This document shows, piece after piece, positions 42,949 through 52,026 of a DNA stretch of 64,000 bases; the stretch's first letter is position 1, and the number at the start of each line of letters is the position of its first letter. This DNA is from Bacteroidia bacterium (GTDB lineage Bacteria; Bacteroidota; Bacteroidia; Flavobacteriales; Flavobacteriaceae), in assembly GCA_030430385.1 (NCBI GenBank), contig JAUIFO010000001.1, forward strand, positions 186,001 to 250,000, read 5' to 3'. The position numbers and the translations under genes were made by a program. The notes below the pieces were generated by a model. That model was not told where the DNA came from and did no database searches. It saw only the letters and a program-made list of their open reading frames with translations.

Positions 42949-45138
42949 ATGAGAAAAATTACTTTATTATTATTTACATTAATGTTTTGTTTGAGCTTAA
43001 ATGCCCAAGTCTTAACAGAAAATTTTGATGCTACTGGAGCGCCTCCTGCTGGTTGGACTACTGTAGCTACATCTGGAGCTTCAACATGGACCAACGAAGT
43101 TGAAAACGAGAGTGGTAACGTAACGCCTAGATCAGGTGCTGGAATGGGATTCTACTATTCAGGTAACTACAATGGCGATATGGCGACTTTAGAAACGCCA
43201 TCTATGGATTTATCTACCTTGCCTCCACAGGTGTTAACTTTTTACTTTACTCAAGAAACTTGGGGTGGAGATCAAGATGAATTGAGAGTATATTACAAAA
43301 CGTCTGCTGCTGGAGCTTTAAACTTATTAGCTGAGTATACAGCGCATACGCCTAACTGGACAGAAGTAAATATTCCACTTCCTAACCCTAGTGCTGATTA
43401 CTATGTAGTATTTGAAGGGACTTCAGGGTATGGTTATGGTGTTACTATTGATGACTTAGTTATTGATAATGCACCAAACTGTTTAACTCCTGGTAGTTTA
43501 AGTGTTTTTGCAACATCACCAACTACAGCTGATTTGAGTTGGGTTCCTGGTGGATCTGAAACAACTTTTGATTATGAATATGGAGCACCAGGTTTCGCAG
43601 TTGAAACTGGAGCTGAGCTTGGATCAGGAACGGTTATGGCTAATACTGCTGGTATTTCTGGTTTAACAGCTGGAACTGATTACGAATTTTATGTAAGAGC
43701 TGATTGTTCTGGAACTGGAGATGGTACAAGTGCTTGGGCTGGTCCTTTCGCTTGGAACCAAGACGATTTAGGAGAATCTTGTGGTACAGCATATGCTGCA
43801 ACACTTGATCCTGATTGTGGTAACCCTACAAGTAATATCTTATTAGATTTTACAGGTGCACCAAGTAATATATCTACATCATGTGATACATTTAATAACT
43901 ACGGTTTATGGATTACTGCTACTACAGATGCATCTGGAGGTTTAACAGTAAATGTTGACAATGCTGTTGATTTAGCTGTTTATGATACTTGTGGAGGTGC
44001 TGATATCGCTTGTTTTAATGGTGATATTTTTCCATCTGTTGATTTAGCTTTATCACCTAATACGCAGTACTACCTTTATTTCTGGCAAGAAGGAACAACA
44101 TCAACTGCTATGGTAGATGTTTGTATTTCATCGTTCTCTCCTGCACCAGCACCAGATTGTGCTGAAGCACCAATTGTACCTATGAATGCAGCAACAGATG
44201 TATTAATTCCAGCTGGAGAATTGACATTAAACTGGACAGCACCTTCAAGTGGTCCAGCTCCAACAGACTACGAGTTATATTTTGGAACAACTTCAGGAGC
44301 TCTAGTATCTCTTGGTCTTTTAGGATCTACAGATACATTTGTAGATTTAATAAATTTAGAATTTGCTACAACGTACTATTGGACAATCGTACCTTATAAT
44401 GGTGCTACTCAAGCTGTAGGCCCTTGTGCTGAATGGAGCTTTACAACTGAAGATGCACCACCACCACCTGCAAATGATGACTGTAGTGGTGCAATAGCAT
44501 TAACTCCTGGTATGGCCTTTGGTTCAAATCCAGTTGATGGAACTGTTGTGAGTGCTACTGCTGATACTGTAACTAACGGTTGTGGATTAGATGGTCCAGG
44601 AGTTTGGTATTCTGTTGTGGTTCCTGGAGATGGTAATATTACTATTGAAACTGGACCTGATGCTGGAACTGGAAACACAGCTTTTGATTCTGTTATTGAA
44701 GCTTTCTCTGGAACTTGTGGTGCGTTAACTTCAATTGAATGTGATGATGACGATTCTACTGAACCAGGATATTCAGTGTTAAACTTATCTGGTTTAACTG
44801 GAGGTGAAACAATTTACATTAGAGTTTGGGAGTTTAATGGTGATGAAGAAGAGCCATTCTCAATTTCAGCTTATAGTGCTACATTATCAAACGATTCATT
44901 TGAAAATGAAAATGCATTTACATATTTCCCTAACCCAGTAAAGAATGAGTTATCGTTAAGAGCTCAATCTAATATTGAAAATGTTTCTGTATTTAATATG
45001 TTAGGTCAAGAAGTATTAAGAGCTACGCCAAATACTTTAGAGGCTAACATTGACACAAATAGCTTAGCTCAAGGTGCTTATTTTGTTCAAGTAACAATTA
45101 ACGATGTTACTGAAACAGTAAGAATATTGAAGCAATAA
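42949..45138 (+). CDS. secreted T9SS protein with choice-of-anchor/FN3-like domains
   Basis: This 729-residue protein has a signal peptide (about 1-19, ending SLNA). The N-terminal lectin-like or choice-of-anchor J domain (about 20-175) reads ENFDATGAPPAGWTTVATSG and TLPPQVLTFYF. Fibronectin III-like segments follow (about 178-270 and 395-500). The last 221 codons (from 44473) repeat the C-terminal module of the neighbouring 802-residue protein, with a T9SS tail (YFPNPVKNEL ... AYFVQVTINDVTET). It is probably surface-exposed. Both genes have their own terminators, so they are likely to be expressed separately. Confidence 0.93.
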   Translation: MRKITLLLFTLMFCLSLNAQVLTENFDATGAPPAGWTTVATSGASTWTNEVENESGNVTPRSGAGMGFYYSGNYNGDMATLETPSMDLSTLPPQVLTFYFTQETWGGDQDELRVYYKTSAAGALNLLAEYTAHTPNWTEVNIPLPNPSADYYVVFEGTSGYGYGVTIDDLVIDNAPNCLTPGSLSVFATSPTTADLSWVPGGSETTFDYEYGAPGFAVETGAELGSGTVMANTAGISGLTAGTDYEFYVRADCSGTGDGTSAWAGPFAWNQDDLGESCGTAYAATLDPDCGNPTSNILLDFTGAPSNISTSCDTFNNYGLWITATTDASGGLTVNVDNAVDLAVYDTCGGADIACFNGDIFPSVDLALSPNTQYYLYFWQEGTTSTAMVDVCISSFSPAPAPDCAEAPIVPMNAATDVLIPAGELTLNWTAPSSGPAPTDYELYFGTTSGALVSLGLLGSTDTFVDLINLEFATTYYWTIVPYNGATQAVGPCAEWSFTTEDAPPPPANDDCSGAIALTPGMAFGSNPVDGTVVSATADTVTNGCGLDGPGVWYSVVVPGDGNITIETGPDAGTGNTAFDSVIEAFSGTCGALTSIECDDDDSTEPGYSVLNLSGLTGGETIYIRVWEFNGDEEEPFSISAYSATLSNDSFENENAFTYFPNPVKNELSLRAQSNIENVSVFNMLGQEVLRATPNTLEANIDTNSLAQGAYFVQVTINDVTETVRILKQ
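44473..45135 (+). repeat. 221-codon C-terminal module, copy 2
   Basis: This segment encodes the same module as 42090-42752, beginning NDDCSGAIAL and ending in the T9SS tail. The two copies are 221 codons each. Confidence 0.85.
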
Positions 45139-45158
45139 GCTTTATTTAAATATATTTC

Positions 45159-45190
45159 AAAAGCCACCTTTAAGGTGGCTTTTGTTTTTT
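45159..45190 (+). terminator. rho-independent terminator after the second T9SS protein
   Basis: AAAAGCCACC and GGTGGCTTTT arms with loop TTTAA are followed by T-rich DNA. Confidence 0.9.
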
Positions 45191-45197
45191 GTTTAAT

Positions 45198-45205
45198 TAC
45201 CTTTG
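45198..45205 (+). promoter_or_regulatory. -7 element immediately before the glycosyltransferase start
   Basis: TACCTTTG ends 6 bases before the ATG at 45212, so transcription would begin at or next to the start codon and the mRNA would be leaderless. The -33 region is not well matched. Confidence 0.45.
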
Positions 45206-45211
45206 CAGTGT

Positions 45212-46219
45212 ATGAATACATTACACTATTCCTTTATTATTCCAGTTTTCAACAGACCTGATGAGATTAGAGAACTGTTGGAAAGTTTTAAAGCTTTTAA
45301 AAGTAACCTTCCTTTTGAAATAGTTATTGTTGAAGATGGTTCTTCTATAAAGTGTCTTGCTGAGGTTGAAGAATTTAAAGCAGACTTAGATATTGCTTAC
45401 TATTATAAATCTAATTCTGGACCTGGAGACTCTAGAAACTTTGGGATGTCTAAAGCAAAAGGAAACTATTTTATTATTTTAGATTCAGACTGTATTTTAC
45501 CATCTCAGTATCTAGAGGTTGTAGACCGTGAATTGAAGCAAGATTTTGTAGATTGTTACGGAGGTCCAGATGCTGCACACCAATCATTTTCAAAACTTCA
45601 AAAGGCAATTAATTTTGCGATGACATCAGTAATTACTACAGGTGGAATTAGAGGTTCTAAAGTTGGAAGTAAAAAGTTCCAACCGAGAAGTTTCAATATG
45701 GGATTGTCTAAAGCGGCATTTGAAGCGTCAGATGGTTTTGGTAACATTCATCCTGGTGAAGATCCTGATCTCGCGTTAAGGGTTTTAAAACTCGGATTTA
45801 AAACGAAGCTTCTTACTGAAGCATTTGTATATCATAAAAGACGTATTTCTTGGTCTAAATTTTACAAGCAGGTTTATAAATTTGGTTTAGTGAGACCTAT
45901 TTTAAATATCTGGCATCCTAAAAGCGAACGTTTAATTTTTTGGTTGCCTACATTATTTAGTTTGGGTTTTATTATTTCGATTTTAATAGCAATTGTATTT
46001 TCTATTTATTATTTTATTACAATATATGCTATTTACTTTTGTATGGCTTTCATTATGGCACTAATGCAAACTAAAGATGTTGGTATAGCTTTTCAATCAA
46101 TTGTGGCAATAGTCATTCAATTTTTTGGTTATGGATTCGGGTTTTTAAAATCAACAATAGCTATTAAATTTTTAAAGAAAGCTCCTGAAACTCATTTTCC
46201 GAATTTATTTTTTAAATAG
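45212..46219 (+). CDS. family 2 glycosyltransferase with membrane segments
   Basis: This 335-residue protein has a GT-A domain (YSFIIPVFNRPDEIRELLESF at the N-terminus, the DXD-like ILDSDC near 93-98, and GEDPDLALR as the acceptor-site motif). Two or three hydrophobic segments lie near residues 240-305. It probably transfers a sugar to a lipid or surface polymer at the inner membrane. The start at 45212 is used because an upstream TTG falls close to the -7 element. The YbbR gene begins at the base after its stop. Confidence 0.92.
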   Translation: MNTLHYSFIIPVFNRPDEIRELLESFKAFKSNLPFEIVIVEDGSSIKCLAEVEEFKADLDIAYYYKSNSGPGDSRNFGMSKAKGNYFIILDSDCILPSQYLEVVDRELKQDFVDCYGGPDAAHQSFSKLQKAINFAMTSVITTGGIRGSKVGSKKFQPRSFNMGLSKAAFEASDGFGNIHPGEDPDLALRVLKLGFKTKLLTEAFVYHKRRISWSKFYKQVYKFGLVRPILNIWHPKSERLIFWLPTLFSLGFIISILIAIVFSIYYFITIYAIYFCMAFIMALMQTKDVGIAFQSIVAIVIQFFGYGFGFLKSTIAIKFLKKAPETHFPNLFFK

Positions 46220-47179
46220 ATGTATACTAAGATCAAGGCATTTTTAACAAAATCTATAAAGAGTAAAAAACTCAATGTTTTTGGGTTGTTTTTATTGTTT
46301 TCTTTTATGATCTTGGTGTTGAGTAAACTGTCTAAGTCTTATACCGAAACCATTACTATACCTGTAAAGTATAAAAATATACCAGAGGAAATTGTATTGA
46401 CCAACAATCAGAAGCAATCGGTTAGAGTTAAGGTCACAACACATGGATTTAACTTATTAGCTTCGTACTTTAAGAAACCAAAGATTGAATTAGACTTTAG
46501 TGAGGATGTCTCTCAAACAAAACATAGTTATGTTTGGGAGTCGAAAACAAGTGTACCTGCTCTAGAAACTGAATTTGGTTCTAATTTTGAAATAAAAAAC
46601 ATTGTGCCAGATACATTGCATTTTCCTTACAGTATCCTTGCTCTTAAAAAAGTACCTGTAAAATTAAATACTAAAATTACATTTGCTTCAGGATATGATA
46701 CGCTCTTAGGGTTTTCAGCGGAACCAGATTCAATAAACGTTATTGGTTCCGAAGAAATTATTGACAAGATTACATTTGTTGAAACGTCTGAATTTAAACA
46801 AAATAATGTTAAAGAGACAATTACTTCTAATGTGTCATTAGTGCAACCAATAGATGACAAAACAGTTAAATTTTCACAAAACACCATACAAGTATCTGGT
46901 GAGGTTGAGAAGTTTACAGAAGGTACACTTGAAGTCTCTTTAACAGTAATTAATTTACCTTCTCATATTAGAATCAATTATTTCCCTAAAACAGTTAAAG
47001 TCTCTTATGAGGTAAGTTTAGATAATTACAAAAAGGTAACGCCTTCAGATTTTAGAATTGAATGTAACTTTAATGCGAATCAGCAGTCTTATTTGGTGCC
47101 AGAGCTAAAGCAAAAACCAGATTTTGTAAAACGTGTGAAGCTCAAACAAAAGAAAATAGAATATATTATAACACAATGA
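46220..47179 (+). CDS. YbbR-like domain protein
   Basis: This 319-residue protein has one N-terminal membrane anchor (about 19-37, LNVFGLFLLFSFMILVLSK), then YbbR repeats facing the periplasm (ETITIPVKYKNIPEEIVLT near 43-61 and further repeats). YbbR/CdaR proteins regulate diadenylate cyclase in Firmicutes; in Bacteroidetes they are often linked to coaE instead, as here (4-base overlap). No cyclase gene is near, so the role is unclear. Confidence 0.88.
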   Translation: MYTKIKAFLTKSIKSKKLNVFGLFLLFSFMILVLSKLSKSYTETITIPVKYKNIPEEIVLTNNQKQSVRVKVTTHGFNLLASYFKKPKIELDFSEDVSQTKHSYVWESKTSVPALETEFGSNFEIKNIVPDTLHFPYSILALKKVPVKLNTKITFASGYDTLLGFSAEPDSINVIGSEEIIDKITFVETSEFKQNNVKETITSNVSLVQPIDDKTVKFSQNTIQVSGEVEKFTEGTLEVSLTVINLPSHIRINYFPKTVKVSYEVSLDNYKKVTPSDFRIECNFNANQQSYLVPELKQKPDFVKRVKLKQKKIEYIITQ

Positions 47180-47775
47180 TGATCGTAGGACTTACTGGAG
47201 GTATTGGCAGTGGGAAAACGACTGTAGCTAATCTATTCAAGCAATTTGATATTCCTATTTATATAGCAGATATTGAAGCGAAACAATTGATGAATACATC
47301 GCATCGTATTAGAACTAAAATTGTTGCGTTATTTGGAGATGATGCATATAAAGAGGATGGTCTTAATAGAGCTTTTATTGCTGAAAAAATATTCAATGAT
47401 AAACATGCTTTAGAGCAAATGAATGCTATTGTGCATCCTGAAGTTGAAGCTCATTTTAAAGCTTGGTATGCTGCTCAAAAGTCGCCTTATGTAATCAAAG
47501 AAGCTGCTATTATTTTTGAACATAATAAGGACAATCATTATGATAAGATCATTACTGTTATTGCAGATGTAGACCAAAGGATTGAGCGCGTTATGAAACG
47601 CGACCAGAGCTCTGCAGAGAAGATCAAATCTATAATTAATAATCAACTTAGTGATATTGACAAGGTAAAGCGATCTGATTTCGTAATTCTCAATAATGAT
47701 CTAGAAACGCTTCAATCTCAAGTTGAACAGATTCATCAATCTTTACTAAAATTAGTAAAGCCTACTTCAAAATAG
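47176..47775 (+). CDS. coaE: dephospho-CoA kinase
   Basis: CoaE performs the last step of coenzyme A synthesis. The 199-residue protein has P-loop GLTGGIGSGKTT near the start and the family motifs (IADIEAKQLM, AIVHPEVEAHF, RVMKRDQSSAEKIKS). It overlaps the YbbR gene by 4 bases and is followed by the histidine kinase gene 63 bases on. Confidence 0.96.
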   Translation: MMIVGLTGGIGSGKTTVANLFKQFDIPIYIADIEAKQLMNTSHRIRTKIVALFGDDAYKEDGLNRAFIAEKIFNDKHALEQMNAIVHPEVEAHFKAWYAAQKSPYVIKEAAIIFEHNKDNHYDKIITVIADVDQRIERVMKRDQSSAEKIKSIINNQLSDIDKVKRSDFVILNNDLETLQSQVEQIHQSLLKLVKPTSK

Positions 47776-47826
47776 CTTTTGTGTTAATGTAAGGTTAAAG
47801 GGAAGTACAGCTAAATGTTAAAATGT

Positions 47827-47834
47827 TAAATTTG
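47827..47834 (+). promoter_or_regulatory. -7 element just before the histidine kinase start
   Basis: TAAATTTG ends 4 bases before the ATG at 47839, consistent with a leaderless transcript for the two-component genes. No good -33 TTG is seen, so this may need an activator. Confidence 0.45.
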
Positions 47835-47838
47835 AGCG

Positions 47839-49410
47839 ATGGGCAAAAAGCTATTCATTTTATTGGTGGTTTTAATGAGTTTGTCACTCATAGGTATCAT
47901 CTTTGTACAAGCGTATTTTATTAATAATACCTTAAAAAACGAAGAGAAGAATTTTACACTTAATGTAAAACGATCTTTAAGTTCTGTTTCCAAAGCTATT
48001 GAAGAGCAAGAGTTTGAAGTGTATTCAAAAAAGCTTCAAAACCTAATTGAAAGCGGTGTAGATCCTGATTCAACAATCATACGCCAAGTCTTTATTCTTG
48101 AGCAAGATGATTTAGCTAATGAAACCAGAGTTTATGGAAATTCTATTTCTGAAGAAAGCTTTAAAGTACCATCCTTGTTCTTTGACATTAGTTTAGACAG
48201 TTTTAATTTAAGTCGTGTTAAGAATACTAGAATTACTGAAACTTATGACAATACTCGAATTGATGGAAGCAGACAAATAAGTCTTCAGAAATCTATAAAA
48301 AACATCAGTAATTTATCTTATTTAGAAAAAGCACAATTTGAATCTATTACCAGAGATCAGTTTAAAAACATTCCTGTTTATAAACGCGTATCTGCTAATC
48401 AAGTTTCAGGATTATTGGCGTTACAACTAGATAATAATGGGATTAACACCGATTTTGAATTTGCCATTTACGACAGAGATTTATCAACAAAAGTACAATC
48501 CAATAATTTTGATCTGAATCCAGACTCAACCATTGGTGTGCCTGTGTTTTTAGATAATAATAATCAAAGTGACTATATGTTGTATGTCGATTTTCCAGAG
48601 CGACGAAAGTTTCTTTTGTCTTCAATATTTGGAATGATTGTACTCTCAATTTTATTCACATCCATTATTATTCTAGCGTATTCAAGTGCTATTTATCAAT
48701 TAATCAGACAACGTCAGATTTCGCAGATCAAAACTGATTTTATCAATAATATGACGCATGAATTTAAAACACCAATTGCGACAATCAATTTGGCTTTAGA
48801 TTCAATTAAAAATCCTAAAATCATTGTAGATAAGGAAAAAGTGATGCGTTATCTAAATATGATTAAAGACGAAAATAAACGTATGCATGCTCAAGTAGAA
48901 AACGTTTTACGAATATCTAAGTTGGAAAAAAATGAGCTTAATATTAGTAAGGAACGCGTTAAGTTACACGACTTAGTAGAGGATGCTATTACACATATTG
49001 AGTTGATCGTTGAGGATAAAAAAGGTTATGTGAAATCACATCTTAATGCTGAAAAATCTTCAGTGTTAGCCAATGAAACGCATTTTACAAACGTTATCGT
49101 AAATATTCTTGATAATGCCGTTAAATACAGTGATGATGCTCCTAAGATTGATGTGTATACTGAACTCGTAGGAAATAATATTTTACTAAAAATTGCCGAC
49201 CAAGGTAACGGAATGTCTAAACAAGTACAAAAGCGTGTGTTCGAAAAATTTTACAGAGAACATACAGGAAATGTACATAATGTTAAAGGTCATGGATTAG
49301 GTTTGGCCTATGTAAAAAGAATTGTAGATGATCATCAAGGTCATATATCAGTAGAAAGTGAAAAAGGAAAAGGTAGTGTATTTACAATTAAGCTACCATT
49401 AATATCATAA
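47839..49410 (+). CDS. sensor histidine kinase (RprX-like)
   Basis: This 523-residue protein has an N-terminal membrane helix (about 5-27), a periplasmic sensor domain (about 30-260) and a second membrane helix (about 261-284). The HisKA domain has NNMTHEFKTPIATI as H-box, and the HATPase domain has NVIVNILDNAVKYSD (N-box), ADQGNGM and GHGLGLAYVKRI. The response regulator gene follows 3 bases later. The pair resembles RprX/RprY of Bacteroides. The sensed signal is unknown. Confidence 0.94.
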   Translation: MGKKLFILLVVLMSLSLIGIIFVQAYFINNTLKNEEKNFTLNVKRSLSSVSKAIEEQEFEVYSKKLQNLIESGVDPDSTIIRQVFILEQDDLANETRVYGNSISEESFKVPSLFFDISLDSFNLSRVKNTRITETYDNTRIDGSRQISLQKSIKNISNLSYLEKAQFESITRDQFKNIPVYKRVSANQVSGLLALQLDNNGINTDFEFAIYDRDLSTKVQSNNFDLNPDSTIGVPVFLDNNNQSDYMLYVDFPERRKFLLSSIFGMIVLSILFTSIIILAYSSAIYQLIRQRQISQIKTDFINNMTHEFKTPIATINLALDSIKNPKIIVDKEKVMRYLNMIKDENKRMHAQVENVLRISKLEKNELNISKERVKLHDLVEDAITHIELIVEDKKGYVKSHLNAEKSSVLANETHFTNVIVNILDNAVKYSDDAPKIDVYTELVGNNILLKIADQGNGMSKQVQKRVFEKFYREHTGNVHNVKGHGLGLAYVKRIVDDHQGHISVESEKGKGSVFTIKLPLIS

Positions 49411-49413
49411 ATT

Positions 49414-50127
49414 ATGGAAGAACAAAACAAGAAAATACTTTTAGTTGAAGACGACCCAAACTTCGGGACAGTATTAAAAGACTATCTTAATATGAACGAT
49501 TATGATGTAGTTCATGCTAAGAATGGAATGGAAGGTTTCGAAAAATTCAAGAAAGACGATTTCGATCTTTGCATTTTAGATGTCATGATGCCATATAAGG
49601 ACGGATTTACCTTAGCTAAGGAAATCAGAGAAAAAAATACAGATGTTCCTATCATCTTTTTAACTGCTAAAGCTATGAAAGAAGATGTGCTTAAAGGTTA
49701 TAAAGTTGGTGCAGATGACTATCTCAACAAACCTTTTGATAGTGAGGTTCTACTTATGAAAATTAAAGCTATTATTCAAAGAAAGGCTACCGATACCATT
49801 GCAGATAGTAAGCAGTTTGAATTTAAAATTGGAAAGTTTGATTTGAACTCTAAATTACGTTTCTTAAAATTCAATGGAGGCGATCCTATTAAACTATCAC
49901 CAAAAGAAAACGAATTATTACGTTTACTAGCGTTGCATGAAAATGATTTAATGCCAAGAGAGCTTGCGCTTACTAAGATTTGGAGAGATGATAATTATTT
50001 CACATCAAGAAGTATGGATGTGTATATTGCCAAACTGAGAAAATACTTAAAGCTTGATCCTGAGGTTGAAATATTAAACATTCATGGAGAAGGTTTTAGA
50101 TTGGTGATCAACAATCAAGACGCATAA
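49414..50127 (+). CDS. OmpR-family response regulator (RprY-like)
   Basis: This 237-residue protein has a receiver domain with KILLVEDDPNFG, phosphorylation Asp in LCILDVMMPYKDG (about 53-55) and IIFLTAKAMKEDVLKGYKVGADDYLNKPF. A winged-helix trans_reg_C domain follows (about 145-232, KLSPKENELLRLLALHENDLMPRE). It is the partner of the upstream kinase. Confidence 0.96.
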   Translation: MEEQNKKILLVEDDPNFGTVLKDYLNMNDYDVVHAKNGMEGFEKFKKDDFDLCILDVMMPYKDGFTLAKEIREKNTDVPIIFLTAKAMKEDVLKGYKVGADDYLNKPFDSEVLLMKIKAIIQRKATDTIADSKQFEFKIGKFDLNSKLRFLKFNGGDPIKLSPKENELLRLLALHENDLMPRELALTKIWRDDNYFTSRSMDVYIAKLRKYLKLDPEVEILNIHGEGFRLVINNQDA

Positions 50128-50142
50128 TTAAACGATATTGAC

Positions 50143-50173
50143 AAAAAAGCCAATCTTTATGATTGGCTTTTTT
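50143..50173. terminator. bidirectional terminator between the response regulator and miaA
   Basis: AAAAAAGCCAATC and GATTGGCTTTTTT arms with a TTTAT loop have A and T flanks suited to both directions. It lies at the convergent ends of the two genes. Confidence 0.9.
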
Positions 50174-51080
50174 ATTTTAAGAGTGATTCTATTTTGGCGA
50201 TAATGACTTCCGAATTGGTGTTGTAATCAAACCAAAAAGTCTCTTGATTTTTTTTAAACCAAGTGAGTTGGCGTTTAGCAAAACGTCTTGTATTCTTTTT
50301 AATTTCAGATACTGCAAACTCCAGAGACCACTCACCATCTAAGTATTTAAACAGTTCTTTATAACCTACAGTATTTAAAGCATTCAAATGCTTTTTACTG
50401 TAAAGTTGCTTGACTTCATCTAACAAACCAGCTTCCATCATAAAATCTACTCTTGTGTTGATTCTATCATAAATAATAGTGCGTTCAGCCATTAGTCCAA
50501 TTGAAATCGTTTTAAAATCACGTTGTTTGTTGTTTTTGGAGAGAAACGACGAATAAGGTTTGCCACTTCCAATACTTACTTCTAAAGCTCTAATGACACG
50601 ATGCGGATTATCAATAGCAATGGTTTCATAAGATTTAGGATCTAAGGCTCTAAGTTGATCTTGTAAGGCGGTAAGACCGTCAGATTCTAATGTCGCATTA
50701 AGTTGGCTTCTTATGTTGGAATCTACTTCAGGAAAGTCATCTAAACCTTTAGTAACAGCATCCACATACAATCCAGAACCACCAACCATAATTACAACTT
50801 TTCGTGTTTTAAAAAGCGCTGTTGCTTTAGAAATAGCCTCTTTTTCAAAATCTCCAACGGTATAGGTTTCATCAACAGATTTGTGATGGATGAAATGATG
50901 TTTCGCAGCATCTAATTCTGAACGAGTAGGAGCAGCTGTACCAATCTGCATGTCTTTGTAAAATTGACGAGAATCTGCTGAGAGTATTTCAGTATTGAAA
51001 TGTTGCGCAAGTTTGATGCTCAATGCTGTTTTACCAATGGCAGTTGGTCCAATAACAGAAATTAATGTTGCATTAGTCAT
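50172..51080 (-). CDS. miaA: tRNA dimethylallyltransferase
   Basis: MiaA adds the isopentenyl group to A37 of tRNAs that read U-starting codons. From the ATG at 51080 it is 302 residues with the P-loop GPTAIGKTAL, DSRQFYKDMQIGTAAP, and the insertion region with DNPHRVIRALEV. A longer start at 51140 overlaps more of the ion channel gene; 51080 fits the family and overlaps it by 8 bases. Confidence 0.95.
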   Translation of the reverse strand: MTNATLISVIGPTAIGKTALSIKLAQHFNTEILSADSRQFYKDMQIGTAAPTRSELDAAKHHFIHHKSVDETYTVGDFEKEAISKATALFKTRKVVIMVGGSGLYVDAVTKGLDDFPEVDSNIRSQLNATLESDGLTALQDQLRALDPKSYETIAIDNPHRVIRALEVSIGSGKPYSSFLSKNNKQRDFKTISIGLMAERTIIYDRINTRVDFMMEAGLLDEVKQLYSKKHLNALNTVGYKELFKYLDGEWSLEFAVSEIKKNTRRFAKRQLTWFKKNQETFWFDYNTNSEVIIAKIESLLK

Positions 51081-52026
51081 GATGTAATCTACAACCACAT
51101 TTATGACAAAATTCAGCACCATCTTGATGCTTTTCAGCAAGGCAGTTTACACAACATTGTGTGTTTAGCTGAAGATTTTTTTGATGCTCAAGCTCTTCGT
51201 CAGTGAATTTGTTTTTATTCTCGCTATCAGCTTTAGTGTATTCCGCAGAAACAATACCTGTAGGTACAGCTATGATGCCATAACCTAAAATCATAATGAT
51301 AGTTGCAATAAATTGCCCTAAAGGAGTGGCTGGAGCGATATCTCCAAACCCAACAGTGGTTAAGGTCACAATACACCAATACACACTTTTTGGGATGTTG
51401 GTAAAGCCGTTTTCTTCACCTTCAACTAAATACATAATGGTTCCAAAGATTACAGCGGCAATAAGTACAGCAAATAAAAATACTGCTATTTTAGCGCGAC
51501 TTGCTTTGATAGCATTTGCCAATTGGTTTGATGCACCAAGATAACGTGCTAATTTTAATATTCTGAATACTCTTAATAAGCGAAGCGCTCTTAACGCTAC
51601 AAGCGCATGTGTACCTGCTAAAAATAACGAAATGTATTTTGGAATCGTTGATAAAAAGTCAATGATTCCGTAAAAACTAAAGATATATTTTAGAGGTTTT
51701 CTTACAGAAATGATTCTGGCAATGTACTCTAAACTAAATAGAATTGTAATTACCCATTCAGAAATATCTAAAAAAGTATGATACTTGACATCAAAACTAC
51801 TGATGCTCTCTAGCATCACTAATATTATACTGGCAAGAATAGCAATAAGTAAAATGACATCAAATAACTTTCCAGCAGGAGTATCTGCTTCATAAATAAT
51901 TTCATGAAGTTTGTCTTTCCAATTGGCTTTACTGTTTTGATGACTCACAATATCAAATGTACTAAAAAGATCATTCTTTTTTAGAAAAAACAATGAAGGT
52001 GTTCTTTTGTACATCAATAAACACAT
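51073..52026 (-). CDS. voltage-gated-type potassium channel with C-terminal zinc ribbon
   Basis: This protein of up to 317 residues has six membrane segments, an S4-like segment with regularly spaced Arg (RALRLLRVFRILKLARY) and the selectivity filter TTVGFGD. After the pore helix comes a cytoplasmic tail with two Cys pairs (Cys292/295 and Cys307/310; CVNC and CHKC), typical of a zinc ribbon. The start is uncertain: 52026 and 52014 overlap the transglutaminase gene, and a GTG at 51948 would avoid this. It overlaps miaA by 8 bases. Confidence 0.88.
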   Translation of the reverse strand: MCLLMYKRTPSLFFLKKNDLFSTFDIVSHQNSKANWKDKLHEIIYEADTPAGKLFDVILLIAILASIILVMLESISSFDVKYHTFLDISEWVITILFSLEYIARIISVRKPLKYIFSFYGIIDFLSTIPKYISLFLAGTHALVALRALRLLRVFRILKLARYLGASNQLANAIKASRAKIAVFLFAVLIAAVIFGTIMYLVEGEENGFTNIPKSVYWCIVTLTTVGFGDIAPATPLGQFIATIIMILGYGIIAVPTGIVSAEYTKADSENKNKFTDEELEHQKNLQLNTQCCVNCLAEKHQDGAEFCHKCGCRLHHD

